Positions 34,480 to 46,745 of a stretch of 64,000 bases of DNA are shown piece by piece. Positions within the stretch are counted from its first letter, which is position 1. Each line of letters opens with the position of its first letter. Source of the DNA: Ecdyonurus torrentis (lineage: Eukaryota > Arthropoda > Insecta > Ephemeroptera > Heptageniidae). Below the pieces are notes generated by a model. That model was not told the origin of the DNA, made no database searches, and saw nothing but the letters and a program-made list of their open reading frames with translations. Location: positions 28,156,067 to 28,220,066 of the forward strand of contig OX439136.1 in assembly GCA_949318235.1 (NCBI GenBank). Direction: 5' to 3'. Made by a program: the position numbers and the translations under genes.

Positions 34480-36537
34480 ATAGAAGATAATAATTCTTAT
34501 AATGTCCCTTGGCATAATATATGTGATTTAGTTTCTATCGATAATAAGGTTGATCTTTTTAATAAATATATTATTAATTTATTTGATAAACATGCTCCTT
34601 CTAAAACAATTAAAGTGACAAAACCTAAGTTCCCTTGGATAAATAAACAAATCAAAGAGATGATGTGTTTGCGTGATAAACTTAAATTAAAATGTAATAC
34701 AAAACATTCTCCATCTGATGTAAGTAAATTTAAATCAATGCGTAATAAAGTGAAACAGTTAATACGTAATTCATATCGCAATTTTATGCATACAAAGTTA
34801 AATTTAAAAAATAAAGCATCTGATCTGTGGAAGAATTTAAAATCTATTGGTTTAATTAAAGTAAAAGACTTTGATATAAAATTTAATTTAAATGATTTAA
34901 ATAAATCTTTTATTAGATTATGTACGTTGGACAATAATGAGGTGGAGAAAACATGTAAATATTATAAAAATTTGAAGTTTGTTAAGGGAGAGTCTTTTCA
35001 TTTCTCATATATTGATCCTGTAACTATAAAAAATGCTATTCTATCCATTAGTTCATGCTCTGTAGGTGTGGATAACATTTCAATTAAAATGCTTAAACCA
35101 ATTATAAATATTATATTACCCTCTCTTACACATTTATTTAATTACTCATTACAAAACGGTGTTTTTCCAGATGTTTGGAAGCAAGCATTAATTAAACCTA
35201 TTCCTAAAAAAAATAATGTTGTTGAAATAAGTGATGTCAGACCTATTAGCCTTCTTTGTGTTATAGCTAAGGCTTTTGAAAAAATTGTCTGTGAACAAAT
35301 TGTTAAATATGTAACGGAAAATAAGGTAATTGATGAATACCAATCTGGCTTTAGAAAAAAACACAGTTGTTGCTCAGCTTTACTTAAGATTATGGAAGAT
35401 CTAAGGAAAGCTATTTCACGCCGAGAAATTACTATTATGGTGCTTTTGGATTTTTCTAAGGCGTTTGACTCGGTTAATGTAGATATATTAAATGCTAAAC
35501 TTAAAAGTATTAACTTTTCCGACAGCGTATTAAAATGGGTATCATCTTATTTAAGCTGCAGAAGTCAAACTGTTGTTGGTAATAATGGTATGCTTTCTGA
35601 TTGTGAAAAAATATATAGTCTTGCCCAGGGTAGCTGCCTCTCCCCTCTACTTTTTTCACTGTATACATATGATATTGCAAGAGCCCTAATTCATTGTAAT
35701 AGACATATGTATGCAGATGATAAACAATTGTATATGCATACTAAAATAGAAAATATTGTTAATACTATTAAGTGTATAAATGAAGATTTAAAAACTGTTT
35801 TTGAGTGGGCTCGTACTCATGGTCTTGAACTTAATACTAGTAAAACACAAGCTATTGTTGTTGGTTCTGATAAACTTATCAAAAAGATTGATCTGAATAG
35901 TATACCTAAACCTGTGCTAAATGGTGTTGAAGTGGAGTATTTCTCTTGTGTTAAAAATCTTGGATTAATGATTGATGGTACGCTTTCTTGGAAACAACAA
36001 GCTGCTTTTACTAGTCAAAAAGTATATGCTGCGTTAAATAGTTTATACAAGTTTAGGAGAGATACTCCTATTGATACGCGGGTTAAATTAATTCAAACTC
36101 TTGTTCTGCCAATTATTGATTATTGTGATATTGTGTATTGTGATGCTACTTCTCAAGTTGAATATAGCTTAGAAAAACTTGTAAATGCATGTATAAGATA
36201 TATTTATAATTTACGCAAATTTGATCATGTGTCTGAATTTTACACCAAATTATCATGGCCTAGAATCACTGAGCGTCGAGAATATCATATTTTATGTCAA
36301 ATGTATAAAATAATTCATTGTGATCAGCCTCAGTATTTAAAAAATATGTTTACACTCATGAGTTCAGTTCACTCTCGCAATACTAGATCTCATAAATATT
36401 ATTTACAAATACCTAATATTAAAACAGATTGTTTCTCCTTATTAGGAGCTAAGCTATGGAATAAATTACCTGATGATGTATGTTGTATGTCTACAATCTC
36501 AATGTTTAAAAAATCTATTTCTAAAAGATTATGCTAG
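34480..36537 (+). CDS. LINE reverse transcriptase, 5'-truncated
   Basis: Reverse transcriptase of a CR1/Jockey-superfamily non-LTR retrotransposon, which copies its own RNA at a nicked chromosomal target. The frame is open from about 34468 with no ATG needed; an annotated start at 34615 is only an in-frame GTG. It begins in the linker that follows the endonuclease (FDKHAP then PKFPWINKQIK). Reverse-transcriptase motifs follow in order: DVRPISLL, DFSKAFD (35449-35469), QGSCLSPLLFSLY, YADD (35710-35721), LELNTSKTQ and NLGLMIDGTLSWK. The C-terminal part is typical of CR1-like elements and ends with a HSRNTRSH stretch and LWNKLPDDV. About 685 codons remain with no frameshift or stop, and the catalytic aspartates are present, so the insertion is fairly young. 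The endonuclease and ORF1 are missing, so the copy cannot move on its own. Confidence 0.95.
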   Translation: MEDNNSYNVPWHNICDLVSIDNKVDLFNKYIINLFDKHAPSKTIKVTKPKFPWINKQIKEMMCLRDKLKLKCNTKHSPSDVSKFKSMRNKVKQLIRNSYRNFMHTKLNLKNKASDLWKNLKSIGLIKVKDFDIKFNLNDLNKSFIRLCTLDNNEVEKTCKYYKNLKFVKGESFHFSYIDPVTIKNAILSISSCSVGVDNISIKMLKPIINIILPSLTHLFNYSLQNGVFPDVWKQALIKPIPKKNNVVEISDVRPISLLCVIAKAFEKIVCEQIVKYVTENKVIDEYQSGFRKKHSCCSALLKIMEDLRKAISRREITIMVLLDFSKAFDSVNVDILNAKLKSINFSDSVLKWVSSYLSCRSQTVVGNNGMLSDCEKIYSLAQGSCLSPLLFSLYTYDIARALIHCNRHMYADDKQLYMHTKIENIVNTIKCINEDLKTVFEWARTHGLELNTSKTQAIVVGSDKLIKKIDLNSIPKPVLNGVEVEYFSCVKNLGLMIDGTLSWKQQAAFTSQKVYAALNSLYKFRRDTPIDTRVKLIQTLVLPIIDYCDIVYCDATSQVEYSLEKLVNACIRYIYNLRKFDHVSEFYTKLSWPRITERREYHILCQMYKIIHCDQPQYLKNMFTLMSSVHSRNTRSHKYYLQIPNIKTDCFSLLGAKLWNKLPDDVCCMSTISMFKKSISKRLC

Positions 36538-36805
36538 TAACTAGCTCATATATTAGTGTACTTATCTTTTCTTATTAAAACATAATGTTATAAGTGGACA
36601 CAAAATAATATGTTAATTATAATTGGTTATTTTTATTATTCCATACAGTGTCGTCACTTATTTCCGGTTCAGTTGATAGGACTCATTGTCCTGACTGCGC
36701 CTTTTGTTCAATTTTTAATAATTTATTATGTATATTTCATCTGCTGCTAATTTGTTGTTTGAACAATAAAGACTATTATTTATTTATATTTATTTATTTA
36801 TAGAT
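36538..36805 (+). mobile_element. LINE 3' UTR and tail
   Basis: After the stop codon the sequence runs through CTCATTGTCCTGACTGCGCC to AACAATAAAGACTATTATTT and ends in a short (TTTA)n tail (about 36775-36801), as in CR1-like elements that terminate in microsatellite tails rather than poly(A). No convincing target-site duplication was seen. Confidence 0.75.
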
Positions 36806-37423
36806 ATGATAAAATTGAAAATCTATGGGGAAAAAAAAAAGAAAAAGATGAAAATAATTGAAAAATAATTACAAAGCGCTGCAACTTTTGCATTAATTGC
36901 AACTTTATAATTAAAACAGTATTCCCCCAGGAGAGCATCATATAAACAACTTTATGCAACATTGTAAACAACATTAGCGAAGTTTACTAATTATTATTAA
37001 CAAGGAAAAAGTATAAAAATGAACGGATTACAAATGTTATAAAAAATTCATAACTTTAAACTTAACTCAAAGATTACTTTTTATTTTATGAACAAAAGAC
37101 TTTTCATTGCAAAGTAAAACAAAGAGTATAATGTACGTACATTAGTAGATTATTTTATATTCACACAAATTTTACAGTTTTTTTCTCTTACGTTTGCAGA
37201 AGTGCAAACTTAATCCAGATAAAAGTTAAAATAACAACTTTTTAATTCAAATCTTTTGTATAGAGTTTTTTTTTTTTTTTTTTTTTTAATTATTATTTAT
37301 TTAATTTTCATTTTATAATTTTTTACACTAATTATTTTAAAAAATTATTACTTTTTAAAGGGGAAGGGTTTGTAATGGCTATTATTTCAAAACAAGCCTT
37401 TATTTGACTATTTGTTTTTATCG
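36806..37423. other. AT-rich spacer, no feature seen
   Basis: Poly(T) at about 37268-37288. No gene or family copy was recognised. Confidence 0.45.
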
Positions 37424-37829
37424 TTAAGGGGGTAGGTGAGTGACTGATATCTCGCAAACTAGGACGGTTGCGAACAATAATAAATAACACAAAGTAAAGA
37501 AGAAATGTTACTTGAAAATTTAGTTATGTCAAACATGTGAAAACACGATCAAATATTTAAGTTATTACACTTTAAAGATAACATGGAAATGTGTGGAAAT
37601 TAAAATTTGAGCGGGAAATTTTAGTAAAATTAGAACCTTTTTCACAAATAAAAATATAATTAAATTTTTTTTTGTGTAAAAAAAAAATATATATTTTAAA
37701 TTTACTTGATTTTATTTGAAAATTATAGTGTTTGTTTTACTGGAATTTAATCATGTACAAAAAATTACTGTGAGAATATAGTTCTTCTTTTAGCGATTTC
37801 CGGTCCAAGTCGGTCCCCCACCGCCTTAA
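37424..37829 (+). mobile_element. family D MITE, full length
   Basis: It starts TTAAGGGGGTAGGTGAGTGA and ends CGGTCCCCCACCGCCTTAA, with TTAA at both edges. Together with 59401-59801 it defines the family. Confidence 0.95.
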
Positions 37830-37869
37830 CAAGTTATTTTTATTTAAAAAAAAGTATAACAAATATATA

Positions 37870-37951
37870 AATAATAACTATAATCCTGTGTTATTACTAT
37901 AAGTGAACAAGCCGATAAATACTTTGGCTTGTAAATTGTAAACAACTTTTT

Positions 37952-38028
<77 letters not shown>

Positions 38029-38056
38029 ATAGGTAAATAAAAAATAAATAAATCGT
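37870..38056 (+). mobile_element. LINE-like 3' tail with (AAAT)n array
   Basis: GCCGATAAATACTTTGGCTT, then AAATTGTAAACAAC, passes into about 100 bp of (AAAT)n. The layout matches the other LINE 3' ends in the window that end in tetranucleotide tails. Confidence 0.6.
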
Positions 38057-38159
38057 AAATATTCTTTGAAATATACCGTAAAATTCCTGTCAAGACTAGA
38101 ACTGATGTACTAGCTTTGCAATTGAAAATTTTGTTCATAACCTTGTAAACATTCACACA

Positions 38160-38443
38160 ATATCTTTAGTATTGTAGAATCAACGGTTATGACGTCACTA
38201 AACGTTGACAATGTAACGATAAAACCGTAAATGACGTCACAAGCGTTTGAATCACAATGAAATAAACGTTAAACTTGGCGGTTACAAATCTATGATTTTT
38301 CTACTCAGTTCTAACGCTTGTGACGTCACTAACGTTTTTATCGTTAAAATTTCAACGTTTAGTGACGTCATAACCGTTGATACCACAATACTTAAAGCAT
38401 TGCAAAACTGTGTACAATCTTTTCAACGTGCAGTGTTTTAGTA
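38160..38443. mobile_element. family H palindromic MITE with four CRE octamers
   Basis: The arms pair from GTAGAATCAACGGTTATGAC / GTCATAACCGTTGATACCAC inwards. TGACGTCA is at 38190, 38232, 38321 and 38363 (spacings 42, 89 and 42), an exact dyad. The right end carries CTTTTCAACGTGCAGTG; the left end is eroded. Confidence 0.93.
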
Positions 38444-38859
38444 TGTGGTACCACATTTTAATACGATAAAAGATTAGACTTTATAGAGATTGAATCTTTG
38501 TCACTACTCAAAAATATTATCAGAATGTATAAGTTTTTTTGCAGCGACACAAAAAGTGAGATATTTATTTTTATTTTATGTAATAAAAAACTAGACGTGA
38601 ACATTGAGAAAATGTCACCACAGGGATCCAGGGTAACATGACAAGAAATATGTTTATACACACAAGGAAAACTTGAGCACGATTTACGAGACTTACTACT
38701 GGGATTTTGAAACACATCATTATATCAACTATAAACAATAAGGGATGTATTTCATACCTTTTCTACAGTAATTGTTACTTTACGCACGGAATTATCTTAA
38801 GATTTAGTATTTAGACTTTCTTTTTTTATAACAAATTTCTTAGATATATACAAGCGTTT
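38444..38859. other. unassigned spacer
   Basis: An 85-codon minus-strand open frame (38458-38715) has no recognisable feature. I saw no repeat copy. Confidence 0.4.
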
Positions 38860-39207
38860 TTAAAGCCATATACTACATAAAACAATATGTGCTTTTTAAT
38901 GAATAAACACGAAATGGGATCTTCAAAACTGATGACTATTTTTACTAGAATGTTAATGTAGCCCCACGAGAGAGCGTGAAAATATTGTAAAGTATGCAAT
39001 TTGCGTGACTATTCATGTTTATGACGTCAGAAACATGCAAAAATTAGTATGAAAATGTTGTGCGGGTTGCATAAATCAACATTTCTGATCACTGCTATAC
39101 GGAGCTATACAGTTGTGTTTTGAGAATAAATAAAGCTATTTTATGTAAGTTCCATCAAGTGTTTTGTGATATAAATGCTTATGTTTTCTACTGGTCTACG
39201 CCTTTAC
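38860..39207 (-). mobile_element. family A MITE
   Basis: A minus-strand copy with plus-strand ends TTAAAGCCATATACTAC and TGGTCTACGCCTTTAC. TGACGTCA is at 39022. Confidence 0.92.
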
Positions 39208-39641
39208 GAATTATGAAGTCACAATTTTAAGGTGTTAAAACTACAAACATGATATAATTTTAAACTGAAATTCACTTCTTTTTTTTTTTTTTTTTTTCTC
39301 TCACTTGACAAAAAAGCACACGATTTTGTTAAAAGAATAAAACATCAAAGAAAACTTTTAAGTTTAAAAATTAGATTGAGAATGTAGGGTGACAACGTGT
39401 TTCTTTTGGCTCCACTCACATCTCTTTCAAGTCTACACCTGCTTTTTTTGTTAACACATATTTTTATCTCTAATATAGTTTGCTTCAACTTCTTTACTTT
39501 TCTGACTTTTTGAGTGGAACATTTTTACGGCAAAATGTCGCTAAAAATTACAGTAAAGCATCTTTCAACTTAATCTTTTATATTTTTTTTATATTGATGT
39601 CAACATTTTCAAAATGAGGCTCAACCTTTTAACAAAGAGCG
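39208..39641. other. AT-rich spacer, no feature seen
   Basis: Poly(T) at about 39278-39297. Nothing else was recognised. Confidence 0.45.
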
Positions 39642-40011
39642 TGATCGACTTGGACCGGAAATCGTTAGAAGGAGAACTGTATTTTCACAATAATTTTTTG
39701 TACATAATTTATTTCGAGCAAAAAAAAAAAAAAAAATTCAAATGAAATCAAGTAAATTTAAAAATTGCTTTTTGGTTCCGAAAAAACTTTTAATAATATT
39801 TTTAATTTTCAAAAAAAAATCTAATTGCACTAAAAACTTGCCGCTAAAATTTAAATTTCCACATTTATATGTAATCTTTGCAGTGCAATAACTTAAATAT
39901 TTGATCGTGTTTTCACATGTTTGACGTAGCTTTAAGTAACATTTCTTCTTTATTTTGTGTTTATATTATAATTTGCAACCGTCTAGTTTGCGAGATATCA
40001 GTCTGTCACCT
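39642..40011 (-). mobile_element. family D MITE
   Basis: A minus-strand copy running from GATCGACTTGGACCGGAAAT to GCGAGATATCAGTCTGTCAC. The terminal bases are degraded. Confidence 0.85.
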
Positions 40012-40514
40012 GAAGTTGAGCACCATATACATTATGTTAAAATTGTTGTAGTACGTAAATTAAATTTCTGCCAAAAAAAAAAAAAAAAAAAAAGTTGATA
40101 TTTATTGTTGATTTCCTTGGTATAGAACAGTTAAATAAATATTGAAGGGGAGGGTCAGATATTTCAACTACTACGAAAGTTAAACCATATAATAAAGAAT
40201 GTTTTAACCAACAAATACATAAAGTAGTAAATAAAAACTTATGTACAGTAATGTAAAAAGTTAAAATAGTTTTTTCAAAAGTTCAACATTTTATTTGTAA
40301 ACCACAAAATTTAAGACGAATACTTCTAGAATTTAGGATAATATGGTTTTACAATTTTGCACCAAAATCATCGATTTTCAATTATCTATTTCTTTAGTTA
40401 AATTCCACAAATTTACAAAAATACTAAATAATAAATATTTTGGTGAGACAAAATGTTGTTTATTAAGAAATTAAAACAAAATTATCTAACAATCAGGGAA
40501 AAAGAAAAATTACT
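40012..40514. other. AT-rich spacer
   Basis: Poly(A) at about 40074-40094. No gene or family copy was seen. Confidence 0.45.
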
Positions 40515-40675
40515 ACTTAGGCCCGCGCCGCCGTCTTATTTTACTTAATACTAAATTAATTTAAGAAAATAAGACGCTTTGATTGGCTCAGAATCGACTC
40601 TCAGCCAATCACAGCGGCTTATTTTCTTAAATTAAATAAATACTAAATAAAATAAGATGGCTGCGCGGGCCTTAA
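40515..40675. mobile_element. GC-ended hairpin MITE with CCAAT motifs
   Basis: Ends TTAGGCCCGCGC and GCGCGGGCCTTAA are inverted and the arms continue through TCTTATTTTA / TAAAATAAGA. The centre holds GATTGGCT (40581) and AGCCAATC (40613), inverted CCAAT boxes. One copy in the window. Confidence 0.85.
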
Positions 40676-40683
40676 GGCAGGTA

Positions 40684-40850
40684 TTTGTGTCCTGTAAATG
40701 CAATAAGTAGACATACAGTATAAGCTAGAACACAGGTATTATTATATTACAATAATACCTAATGCAGGTGCAATATGCTACAATAAAGTTGTGACTCACT
40801 TAGATTAGTGATATTGTAGTTTATAACTACCTGTTCTAAATTAAAACGTA
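40684..40850 (+). mobile_element. family K MITE
   Basis: About 165 bp with ends GCAATAAGTAGAC and GTAACTATTGCA and the interior GGTGCAATATGCTACAATAA. The copy at 61190-61350 is nearly identical. Confidence 0.88.
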
Positions 40851-41825
<975 letters not shown>

Positions 41826-41962
41826 CTCAAATTATAGCTGCTTCATTGTCCCATAAGAAAGCATGTTAAATGTAGACAGGAACACAAAGTCGTCTGCTAG
41901 CACTTTGTTAGTATTGTTGAGCTGTCAGTTTGTTTATTTTATCATCAAACACAATTTTGCAA
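41826..41962 (+). mobile_element. family I arm
   Basis: It contains ATAGCTGCTTCATTGTCCCA through GTCGTCTGCTAGCACTTTG, as in the right arm of 32868-33438 and in 47990-48245. Confidence 0.85.
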
Positions 41963-42123
41963 CGTCTGCTATTGGCTGCCCAGAGAAAATCGATTAATCG
42001 TCAATGATATTGTTACGAACTCACGAATATACAGTCCACGCTAGCTAAGGATGTGACTAATACGAGAGCGCCACATTAAGTTAACATTACATTACTCTCG
42101 GGAACTTATAGTCTTGATCGTTT

Positions 42124-42417
42124 ATAGGGTGGTTTGATTCATGTTAAAGTAGACGTCATAAGTGAGCGCTAAATAACATGGGGAAGTAAGGGAAAATGAC
42201 TCATTTTGCCAGTTTTGCAATACTTAGAAATATTTTGATGCTATTAACAGATTGAACTAGTTTTTCAAGTATGCAAGAAAAATAATAACAAAAAAATAGT
42301 TAATTTTCCAAAGAAAATAGCCAAAAACTATTTTTGTCCTATGCTGAGCAATGTTATTCATTGCTCAAGGAGAGCATGGAAAAGCATTCAGAATGACGTC
42401 ATGCGCACACACTCTAT
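42124..42417 (+). mobile_element. family C MITE, full length
   Basis: It starts TATAGGGTGGTTTGATTCA and ends GCGCACACACTCTAT. TGACGTCA is at 42394. Confidence 0.93.
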
Positions 42418-42774
42418 TGGCTGCCCAGGTAGAATCGCCCGCATTTTTACGTTATTTCTACTATATATAGGTCTATTAAAACTAACGTATAATTTGCACC
42501 TTTGATACTGACACAGTTAAATATATTTTTAAACTCTAAAAAATAACGGTTATTCTAGGTTCACAACGAGATTGTTTGTTCACAGCTCCGTGAATAAATA
42601 TCATTACTGCACGTAGATCACAGTTTTGTTTATTAAATGAGATAATTCACAGTGAACATATATTTTAAAATGTATTTTTAAAACTGTGATCTTCTTCCAA
42701 CAACGATTTTTTTCACAGCGCTGTGAACCATTTTTGAAACCAATTTTTGTTCATAATTTCTTTAATTTAAAGCT

Positions 42775-43026
42775 ATAAAACATGCCAAACAAAAAACATG
42801 TTTTGTGATACGTAATATTCTAACATACCTGAATATCAACGTTGATTTGGTAGGAGTGATTGATTACTGATTTATTTAACATTCACGAAATGGCAGATGC
42901 GGACAATGACGTCACAGCTCACCTGGTCCACGCACACGTAAAACAAGCGAGCAGTGACGTCATATTTCGTGAATGTAAAATATATTAGAAATTAAGGACT
43001 CCGGTCTAATCAACATAGATACATTC
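42775..43026 (+). mobile_element. family B MITE
   Basis: It has TATTCTAACATACCTGAATA and inverted arms with TGACGTCA at 42907 and 42955. The right end is cut short where the next hairpin begins. Confidence 0.85.
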
Positions 43027-43028
43027 CA

Positions 43029-43253
43029 GGTTTTTTCAACGAAGCTTTCTAACGAACGTAAGTTAATGACTGCGCATTTCTAGCGTCTTCTGCAAGATTT
43101 AATTCTTTACTTCCGGTACTTTTTCACGTTTATATGGCGGGAAAATATTATTATGTGTAATTTTGTTTTTAAAAGTTGAACTTTTAGCGGAAATAGATCT
43201 TAGCAAATTCTGAAAAGACGACCGAAATGCGCAGTCGCTACCTTACGTTAGGT
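43029..43253. mobile_element. hairpin MITE
   Basis: CCAGGTTTTTTCAACG and ATGACTGCGCATTTC on the left are inverted to GAAATGCGCAGTCGC and AGGTTTTTTG on the right. It occurs once here. Confidence 0.75.
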
Positions 43254-43259
43254 TTTTTG

Positions 43260-43559
43260 TTGCACGTAAGTGACGTAAGTTAAAAATACCCTTGAAGTTG
43301 GAGTAGCATGTGAAGAACAGTGAGAACAACATCTATTGTGCTTGTTACAACAACAACAGGACTCCTCTTCTGTTTCTTCTTGTTCCCCACTTCCTTCCCC
43401 TTCCCTCCCTCCTCCCCCACCACTCGGTGTAGACTCTTCTTCCTCGACACACGTTTTCACTTGTTCACGTGACTTATGTCCAATACAATGTGAATGCACA
43501 GGACGATGTTTACGTGTATCATGTATAGATCTACCGCCATAGGAGGCGGGATCTACCAT
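43260..43559 (-). CDS. candidate first exon, Cys/His- and Glu-rich protein
   Basis: On the minus strand an ATG with A at -3 and G at +4 (43559-43557) opens a frame through unusually GC-rich unique DNA. The protein starts MVDPASYGGRSIHDTRKHRP, then has an acidic-glycine stretch and a Cys/His cluster (SCCCCNKHNRCCSHCSSH). The frame would stop in the neighbouring hairpin element at 43248, so I infer that splicing occurs before this, for instance at AGG then GTATTT near 43268. That donor is weak. Both strands are open here, and the plus strand gives a serine/proline-rich frame instead, so the call is tentative. The exit phase (0) would fit the entry phase of the exon candidate at 28948. Confidence 0.35.
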
Positions 43560-43744
43560 AGTAATTCTACATTACACACACTACAATAACAAAAGTGTCT
43601 CTCTTGTGGTTTTCACTAAACTTTGGTTAATATTTTCTTCATTCCTATTATAAGATGATATGAATTAGGTGGTATTTTATCTGATGACCAAGTGGTTGAG
43701 AAATATCTGGGTCATTATTTGGGGTCAAGTCATTAAAGTAGGTC
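43560..43744. other. unassigned spacer
   Basis: Nothing was recognised. On the minus strand it lies upstream of the candidate first exon, so it could hold that gene's promoter. Confidence 0.3.
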
Positions 43745-43970
43745 ACAACGGCACGGGTAGAAGTGGCTTTGACTCTTATTACAGAACTTTAAGAGGAAAA
43801 AGAGGGGAAGTTCCATAAGCCCAATGTTAATTAAATTTCTTAAGGCGGGCCAGGTCTCACCATGTCCCGCCTCACTTCTACCCATCGCTAAGATTAACCT
43901 GTGCTATTATGCTGTGTTGAACAAATTGTACTGAAAATGAGCAAGCGTAATATTTACGTATTTTCCGTGT
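43745..43970. mobile_element. hairpin element followed by family E fragment
   Basis: GGGTAGAAGTGGC (43755) is inverted to CACTTCTACCC (43874), with GGCGGGCC / TCCCGCC nearby and TTAAGG at 43841. Bases 43893-43970 are an E fragment (TTATGCTGTGTTGAACAAA). Confidence 0.6.
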
Positions 43971-44106
43971 TTGAACATGGTTTACATTTTTGTTAGGGTA
44001 CTATTAGGATATGACCCAGAGAGTATCACAGAGACTTGGTCATCAATTAAAATACTGCCCATTGTTATCAAGTGTGCCACCAAAATAACAACAATAATAA
44101 TGAGGG

Positions 44107-44278
44107 ATTATGTTAACTCTAAAAAACAAAAGCGGAAGTGCTGGAAGCGGAAACTACGTGACGGTAAAAGTGGGAGAAAACTTCGCGTAAGCAGTAAGCT
44201 AGGTTTGCCCACTTTCAACATCACGTGGTTTCCTTTTCCACCACTTCCTTTTCCGGTTTTTAGAGTAAACATAAATTC
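44107..44278. mobile_element. family F hairpin MITE, diverged
   Basis: The arms run from TTAACTCTAAAAAACAAAAG to GGTTTTTAGAGTAAACAT. The right arm keeps TCACGTGG; the left reads CTACGTGAC. The 104-codon open frame across it is an artefact of the hairpin. Confidence 0.85.
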
Positions 44279-45514
44279 TCAATAATACTATAGCAAATAT
44301 AACAATAGATTTATTGATTAATCAAAGAAGAATATTATAAATTTAATAAATAAATTTTAAAAAATATTTAATTCAGAAATAGTTGTTTTGGTAAGTGAAA
44401 ATATCAACTATTGAATCGAAATGTTAATAGAAAAATTATTTGATTTCGATCAACTGACCAACTAAATAGTTACTATAAGAAAAGATAGCTTAATCAATCA
44501 GTTGAAAGGTCAATTAATTGAACAATTAATCATTAATCAATAAATCTTCTGTTTTGACAATAAATTTAATTTAATTAGAATAAAATAAACAAACAATTAA
44601 AAATAACTTGTTAAAAAAATATACAAAATACAATAGCTACATATTTTTATTTTGCATTGAAATATTACCAAATTAACAATTCACAACCTAAATTTTTTTT
44701 TTTTTTTTTTTTTTTACGAATTTGCAATTTTATTTTATTATAAAAAAAAAAACTGAAATTTTTAATGCTGGAAAAAAAAAAAAAAGCAAAGTATTTAACA
44801 AAAATTGTGAAAGATAAAGTATATAATACTGTTGCATTTAATTGCTAGCAATAATCGTAAAGTTTTCAAGTGAAAACGTATTAACGACGCATGTAAAACT
44901 AACCTATAAAGTGTGCAGATTAAAACAAACTTTCAAATATATTTAGTTGTACTGTACTAGAAAAAAAAAAAACTTTATATTTATAGTTGAAAAGTTTTGT
45001 GCTTTCAAAGTTCTAACAACTAAAGTAATTTAAGTGTTTGTAATGCAACTTGTAATTAACATTGTAAGTACTCATTAAATATAAACAACTAATATATTTG
45101 TGCAGGAAAACTTAATTTATATGTAAATCTTGGAATTATAAACTTGTTAATACGAATTAATAACAAAATATAAAGTTATCCACTTTACAATACCAGATAA
45201 TAAGGAAATTAAAGTTAATTTTAAAATTAGCGCGTTAAAACTTGCAGATAACGAACGCAAGAGAACAGCGCGTGGTGGGCACTTTTTAGAGGGGAATTAA
45301 TCGCTGAAATGTAACTAATAAAGGTAAATATTGACTTTTATAGAATTCACTGGTTATACTTTTCCTAAAAAGGTGGTAAAAATAGTGTCTTAATTTTATG
45401 GAAACTACCCCATTTAATGAAAAAGCATAAAATTAAAGAACAAATTGATATAAAAATGAGGAAAAATGGACCAGAATTCACTTTGATTTTTTTGATATAT
45501 ATATTTTTAAGTAT
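44279..45514. other. AT-rich spacer, no gene seen
   Basis: More than 1.2 kb of AT-rich sequence with a poly(T) run (about 44693-44715) and short A runs. No repeat family or exon was recognised. Confidence 0.5.
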
Positions 45515-45842
45515 TTTATTTAGATAGCTTATATCTCAAAATTAAAAAGAAAACTTCGAAACTTTATGATGCCATTTAAAAGTTAACAGTAACAGCTACC
45601 TATATTATAAAATTTTCAGAACCCATGACCATCAGATAAAAAAAATATTGAAATTAACATGGGCTCTTATGGGACTAACACTTCAAAAAAGCATAATTTA
45701 ATATCTAGCATGGTGACCTCCCAATTTTTTTTACATTTTTGAAGATATCTTATCTTAATGTATCACTGTGCAAAATTTCAGACTGTCTTTTTTCTTTGCA
45801 ATTTTTTAGTCAAATCTTGAAGTACCTGATTTCACGCCTTAA
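45515..45842 (+). mobile_element. family G MITE
   Basis: It contains AGTTAACAGTAACAGCTACC, ACATGGGCTCTTATGGGACT and the end TGATTTCACGCCTTAA. Confidence 0.9.
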
Positions 45843-45878
45843 GCTATTTTGATCATTTAACAGTGGGTAGGAGATTCG

Positions 45879-45880
45879 TA

Positions 45881-45916
<36 letters not shown>
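45879..45916. repeat. poly(A) tract
   Basis: A homopolymer of about 37 bp. Confidence 0.95.
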
Positions 45917-45919
<3 letters not shown>

Positions 45920-45974
45920 GTTTTTCATAAAAACAACATATTTGATTGCATTCTATAAGAGTCGCACAAAAATG

Positions 45975-46230
45975 TAGTTTGCAAAAACGTAAATGACGTC
46001 ACAAGCATTAATTTTTTTATTTTAATTGTTATTTTTTTAATCTGCATTAAAGCTATCCAATGGGAAGCGTTGCTATTTCTATTTGGACCTAATGCTTGTG
46101 TGACTTTATCTGTTTTTTTTTTTTTTTTTAAGAATATAATAAGTTAATAACTTTCAATGACATCATAACCGTTTATACTACAATAACTAAAATATTTCAA
46201 AATTTAGTCAAATCTTTTAACGTTTAGCAT
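45975..46230. mobile_element. family H MITE, truncated
   Basis: It keeps AACGTAAATGACGTCACAAG (octamer at 45994), the mirrored CTAATGCTTGTGTGAC and ACATCATAACCGTTTATACT. It ends CTTTTAACGTTTAGC, next to a poly(T) tract. Confidence 0.8.
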
Positions 46231-46742
<512 letters not shown>

Positions 46743-46745
46743 TAC

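Noticed and set aside
34497..34934. 145-codon minus-strand frame
   Set aside because: Antisense shadow of the LINE reverse-transcriptase frame.
43971..44285. 104-codon plus-strand frame
   Set aside because: Its second half is the family F hairpin and its first part has no coding signature.
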